Source of the DNA: Stereum hirsutum FP-91666 SS1
Lineage: Eukaryota; Basidiomycota; Agaricomycetes; Russulales; Stereaceae
Direction of reading: 5' to 3'
Length of the DNA stretch: 64,000 nucleotides
Assembly (NCBI RefSeq): GCF_000264905.1
Contig: NW_006763151.1
Location: forward strand, 59,643 to 123,642
Part shown: positions 59,332 through 64,000 of the stretch, piece by piece
Layout: each line of letters starts with the position of its first letter
Numbering within the stretch: position 1 is the first letter of the stretch
Translations under genes and position numbers: made by a program
The notes under the pieces: generated by a model
Database searches by the model: none
The model's input: the letters and a program-made list of their open reading frames with translations, nothing else
Told to the model about the DNA's origin: nothing

Positions 59332-62300
59332 ATGGTTCCTTCAGAGCACGTGGGAGCGCGTCGATCAAGAGATTCAACGGCAAACGAGAAGGCGGCGATT
59401 GCAGCTCACTCGTCCCCTCGAGCTCCGCTTCTCCACGCTTTGTCCACGCTGGCGACTACAAAATTCTGGGCCGACGTCCGTCTCGTTTTCTGGAAGGCGT
59501 CTACACCAGCCAGAACCCATCATCAGGCCAACAATGCATCTCGACGCGCTCATTCCACCGCCTCTTCGCCTCCTTTGGCCTTAGAAAACTCTCCGTCTCA
59601 CACTTCTGCTTCCTCTACTTTCTGTCATACGCGTCGACATCTTGCAACTCATGTTCAACCATCACCTTTTGGTATCGACTTCAACGATATTGCACCAGAA
59701 GAACCCTTCGTCGACGCCACTTCGTCCCTACAAAACCCTCAAGCAACCCAATCTCCCCCGAATGAGAGTAGATTCGACTGGAGGAAAAGAGCACCTTCCA
59801 GGATAAGGCAGTCCAAAAATCCAAACCAGCCGTATGTGAGAAAGAAATTCATCAAACGTATTGAGCCGCCGCACTTGCCTGGAGCGAAGTTCCGTCATGA
59901 AATCAAAGCGTATCAAGAACGGTACGTCTATCCATGCTCAAAAAATTCTCACGTTCAGAGACTGATGCTTCAAACTCTTTGTTATCCCCACAATTCAACG
60001 GAAATTCAGGTTTTTGCCTATGCTTGACGCGGAGCAGGCTCAAGATGAGGCCGTCCTCCAAGAACGACTCTCTAACTGGTCGATCGACAGACTTAAACAG
60101 GAGGGCTATTGTATCACCGGTATGATTGCGTATTGGACGAATACGAAGGAGTTTGGAAGGCCTGTGGCTTCGTTCTCACTGGGTGCCGGGATTGACCTGC
60201 CTGATCATAAGTTCGAGTGAGCCTATCCTGCGATTTCGTGATTCTGACAGAAAAGTCTGAATTACTCTCTGGGTCTAGGGGAGGAACACAGATCCTGGCC
60301 ACGCGACTTGATATGGACCCTCTGCACGAGGAGCCATACAAAGGGAGCGTTCTATCCCGCACGGCCACACAGCTTCGTGTCGCCTTTCCAGAGCTGTTCG
60401 ATCTCGACCAGGCTCCCTGGAGGTGCGTCCCCGTCCTGTTCATTTTCTCGTAAACATCGTCTTATTCCTCCTATCTGCGCAGACTGGATGTAGGTCGCTC
60501 CAACATGGTGTACGACCGTATGCGCGCTGCCATCTCTCTGTTCAATCTCGACCCACAAGACCAAGAATCCTATATTTCCGCTCCCGAGCGACAACTCATC
60601 CTCCAGGGCACCCACCTACGTGACGTCCTTCTTCGTTCTTTCTCTCCTGCCGCCTCGTCCATCAACGAACTGCACCACATTGTTCATGAACCACATCACC
60701 TCCAACCTGAAGACGATACGAACTATGTCCCTCACTCGTTGCTCGAGCATGAAGCTCGCCACAGGGCGCCTGGCGATCACGGAGGCGCTTTCAAGGACGA
60801 TATGAGGATTCAGAGCTGGACGAGAAGGTATATGAGAGTCAATCCTGTGAGGGTGGAGGGAGATCCGGTATTAGAGGGGTTGAACAAGACGCAGTTGAGG
60901 GCGGTGGCTTTGATGATTGGGGAGAGAGCAAGCCTCATTCAGGGGGTGAGTGATTTCTGTCTCATTGTCGATGTTCTTCTGCTTTGTGAACTTATATGGG
61001 AATCGGGATATAGCCTCCTGGTACTGGAAAGACCAAGACTATTATCGAGACAGTTAAACTGTTGAAGGTTTGTGGTCTTTCTATTGCCCATTACGTCCAC
61101 GACCTCAATTTTCATTCGTTCGTAGGTCCATTTCCAAGTACCCCATCCAATCATGGTCTGCACCTACACCAACGTCGCCGTCGACAACCTCGTCGAAGGC
61201 CTCGCAGCCTCAGGCGTAAAACCACTTCGCGTTGGCTACGGTGGTAAAGTCAAAAAATCGCTCTACCCGCACACACTAGAGTCCAAGCTCGAGAACCACG
61301 CACTCCGACCGGAGTTCGAGCGCCTGACTCAGGAGGGCGAACATTTAAGAAAAAGGTCTGGTGCACTGCAGAAGAAGATAAGAGAACTGAGCAAGAAGGC
61401 GGACTCGGGAGATGAAGGTGGTGCAGCTGTGACGAGGGCGAGACGGATGCTAGAGAGGGCGGAGATGGAGGGAATAACGTTGGAGAGGCAGGAGAACATA
61501 TTGAGGAGCAAACTGTACGCGGTCCGACAGGAGATGCTACATGATATTGTCGCTCAAGCGGACGTGGTATGTCTGACCTTCATTCTTCCATTCTCTACGA
61601 TTCCTGACATCGGCTATAGGTGTGTACGACGTGTATAACGTCCGCGTCTGCTGCGCTACGCATCATCGACTTCCCCGTCGTGTTTCTAGACGAAGCATCA
61701 ATGTCGACGGAACCGGCCTCGCTGATTCCAATCATGAAAGGAGTAAGTCCACCCTCGCGACTTCCATTCCTCTGAACTTTTGCTCCCGTCGCATACCTAC
61801 CCGCGGGCCTTCCGCCGCCGCCGCCGACCCCACCTTGTTTTCGCTTTTCCAATTCGGTTCCGTCCCGGGTGATGAGGCCGCTGAGCTGACCTCATGTGTT
61901 TCTTTCATTCATTCTGGTCTTGGTTTTGTGTCGCCAAAATGTATAGTCTCGTCACCTTGCGCTCATCGGAGACCACAAGCAGTTGCCGCCTGTCATCACC
62001 AGTCGGGAGGCGCAGGTCAAAGGTCTTGGAATCAGTCTGTTCGAAAGGCTGACCGAGGAAGGAGGTGCGTCTCTCGGTTCTTTTTCTCCTTTCTCTTTCG
62101 CCTTCTTCCTCTTCCCCAGACGCGAGATCCAGACTCATCTCACGTTACTCCGTGACTCCGAGTTTCCTTTCCTTGCGCCCTGCCATGCACTTTTCCTTTA
62201 CTACCTTAAATTGGATCTGGATCTAGATCTCCTCGCGCCGTGTGTGTCTAGCAATGCTGACTGAAACCTTAAATTTCCCCATCACTCGTCTTGTTTCGTC

Positions 62301-63613
62301 TTCGCTGGATCGACAATTTACAAATCCACAACCGACACCGACTTGCATTCCTCGTCACCTTCAAATCTCCGTCTCGCGATCAATTTGGTTTTCTACTTAC
62401 CTGTTCGCCGTGTTCGCCGTGAATGACTTGGTCGCTCTCGATCACGTGGAATTTCAATGCGCAATTTATCCTTCACCTCATAAACGCGCTGCACCGCTCG
62501 ACACTCCTGACGAATGACGTACAATGTCTCCGACATACCACCACGAAATCCCAATCACCATGGCCATCCGACTTGATACGCACCCGCAGACGTCCCCTCC
62601 ATAATGCTCGACCTCCAATACCGCATGCACCCCTCCATCTCCCGCTTCCCCTCCGAAGAATTCTACAACTTCTCGCTCCTAGACGGCACCGTCGACGCAT
62701 CCGGAAACGTCCGCTCCTCGCTGCTCCCACCGACCTCGTCCCACCTCGTCCTCGATCCAAACACCGGGAAACGACCGTCGGTGGTGTTCGTCGATCATTC
62801 TGGGCAAGAATCATCCAGGGATAGGAGTAAAGTGAATTGGGAGGAGGCTGGGATCGTAGTCAAGATCGTCGAGGATTTGTTATTGAGCAATCCGGTTAGT
62901 CTCGTCTCGTCTCGTCTCGTCTCTCCCCCTCGAGATACTAGTACTCCTTTCCGTATCTTCACTCCTCTGTCCCTCTTCTTCCTTGGCATGCACATACAAT
63001 TGGGATCTGACGCACGAATTTATCATGCATGACACAGGACCTGAAAGGCGAGAACATCGGGATCATCGCGCCTTACGTCGCCCAAATCTCCCTCCTCACC
63101 CGCTTCCTCCACACCTCCACCTCATCTCCCTCTCCCAGCACCTCCTCTCCCTGGTCAACGCACCTCCTCTCCACGCTCGGCTCGCACCGCTGCATGCAAC
63201 TCCCGTCTATCGAGATCAAGACGGTAGACGGGTTCGAAGGCCGCGAGAAGGATATCATCATCTTCTCGACGGTGCGGAACAATGATCTGGGACAGATCGG
63301 GTTCTTGGCGGATAGGAGGAGGTTGAATGTGGGGTTGACGAGGGCGAAGAGGGGGTTGTTCGTCGTGGGCAGTTTGAGGACTTTGAGGGAGAGCGGGACG
63401 GGGACGAGGAGTGCCGGTGCGAGTGCGGTTCTAGGGGCGGGGACGGGGAAGGTGGGGAAGGGGGCGGAGGCGTGGAGGAGGTATGTGAAGTGGTTGGGGG
63501 AGGAGGGGTTGGTTATGCCTGTGGGTGGTAATGAGGCGAGGAGAGAGTCTGCGAGCGAGGAGAGGGACCGTGTGGAGGGGATGAGGGTCGGTGGGTATCG
63601 GGAGGACGCATAG
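59332..63613 (+). CDS. Superfamily 1 helicase, UPF1/SMUBP2-like, possibly mitochondrial
   Basis: An SF1B RNA/DNA helicase of about 1,075 residues. Motifs in order are Q-like LNKTQLRAVAL, Walker A PPGTGKTKTIIE, Ia VCTYTNVAVDNLVEGL, Walker B VVFLDEASM, III LALIGDHKQLPPV, IV LDLQYRMHPSISRFP, V TVDGFEGREKDIIIFSTVR and VI LNVGLTRAKRGLFVVG. A coiled, charged insertion (HLRKRSGALQKKIRELSKKA) lies between Ia and II. The N-terminus before about 59700 is Ser-, Arg- and His-rich, with RRAHSTASSPPL and CHTRRHLATHVQP, compatible with an organellar targeting peptide. The start is uncertain: the ATG at 59332 or one at 59131 in the same frame. One intron (62066-62589, 524 bp) is long while most others are short. 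The closest known relatives by motif are SMUBP2/Hcs1-type enzymes, but the cellular role cannot be stated. Confidence 0.88.
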
Positions 63614-64000
63614 GTCTTGGTCTTGCTTCTTACCGGTGATTTGATGTGGGCTGTGGCGTCGCGCGTGTCTTTCCCGCCCATACTTAATGATACAGGACCT
63701 TTGGAAGCCCCGGGTCCACATCTTGTTGTGTGGACCTTTCTTGTTTTCTTCTCACCACGCTGCAGGACTATCTCCATGCTCTCCCGCCTTGCTTAGGTCG
63801 TACCTTTTCCTCTCTTCGCTTTCGCACCATGTGTTGCAGGGTCGCGACCAGCTGCTGATGGTCGTCGTTTCATCTCTACAGTAACGTTAAACCAGCTCAC
63901 TTTGTTCCTCTTCGGGCCATCCATCCAGGGCATATTGAGATTTCTTTCATACTTCATGCTATATTATCACCGTCGTATATATAAACAAGTAAAGTAGTAC
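63614..64000. other. 3' flank of helicase gene
   Basis: This stretch is pyrimidine-rich and shows no gene or RNA feature before the window ends. Confidence 0.5.

Noticed and set aside
63073..63777. 234-codon minus-strand open frame over the helicase C-terminus
   Set aside because: It is antisense to conserved helicase motifs V and VI and its composition follows that shadow.

Overview
The window is nuclear DNA of a basidiomycete fungus, most likely an Agaricomycete mushroom. Genes are GC-rich and packed on both strands. Most are cut by many 50-65 bp introns, very often with a GTGCGT donor. The mobile remains are a KDZ transposase, TA-flanked MITEs and a DUF3435 recombinase joined to zinc fingers. 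The core genes are single-copy eukaryotic housekeeping genes.

Layout. 1-6.2 kb is an accessory region: a dead KDZ transposase (minus strand, 1381-5379) split by two related MITEs, followed by a 23-bp tandem repeat and paired palindromes. 6.5-12.1 kb (minus) holds an NCS1 permease and a LISK-like protein kinase with a C-terminal C1 domain. 14.3-15.9 kb (+) is a 2-oxoglutarate/Fe(II) oxygenase. 17.2-21.3 kb (minus) is a Zn2Cys6 transcription factor, and 22.3-25.6 kb (+) a membrane-anchored amidohydrolase-3 protein. 26.1-28.1 kb (minus) is choline-phosphate cytidylyltransferase. 28.7-32.9 kb (minus) is an aspartyl-tRNA synthetase followed by a DUF2156 domain, the architecture of ergosteryl-aspartate synthase (ErdS). 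Then come a small Cys-rich GPI-type protein and IMP dehydrogenase (minus), and on + a GH3 N-acetylhexosaminidase, a VHS-GAT trafficking adaptor and a two-RRM protein. COG7 (minus) and dihydrolipoyl dehydrogenase (+) are divergent.

The most unusual part is 52.4-59.0 kb. A DUF3435 tyrosine recombinase with C2H2 fingers is bracketed by pieces of one tRNA-Gln(CTG): a 5' half that stops at the anticodon on the left, and on the right an intact intron-containing tRNA-Gln followed by a separate 3' half. This could be an integrative element aimed at a tRNA gene, or a cluster of tRNA-derived debris. A UPF1/SMUBP2-like SF1 helicase (59.3-63.6 kb, +) closes the window.

The genes are unrelated in function and do not form a pathway cluster. 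Phosphatidylcholine synthesis (cytidylyltransferase) and sterol aspartylation (ErdS) both touch membrane lipids, and COG7 and the VHS-GAT protein both serve Golgi/endosome traffic, but I see no sign of joint regulation. Exon limits were read by eye from reading frame, family conservation and splice signals, so the spans are more certain than individual junctions.
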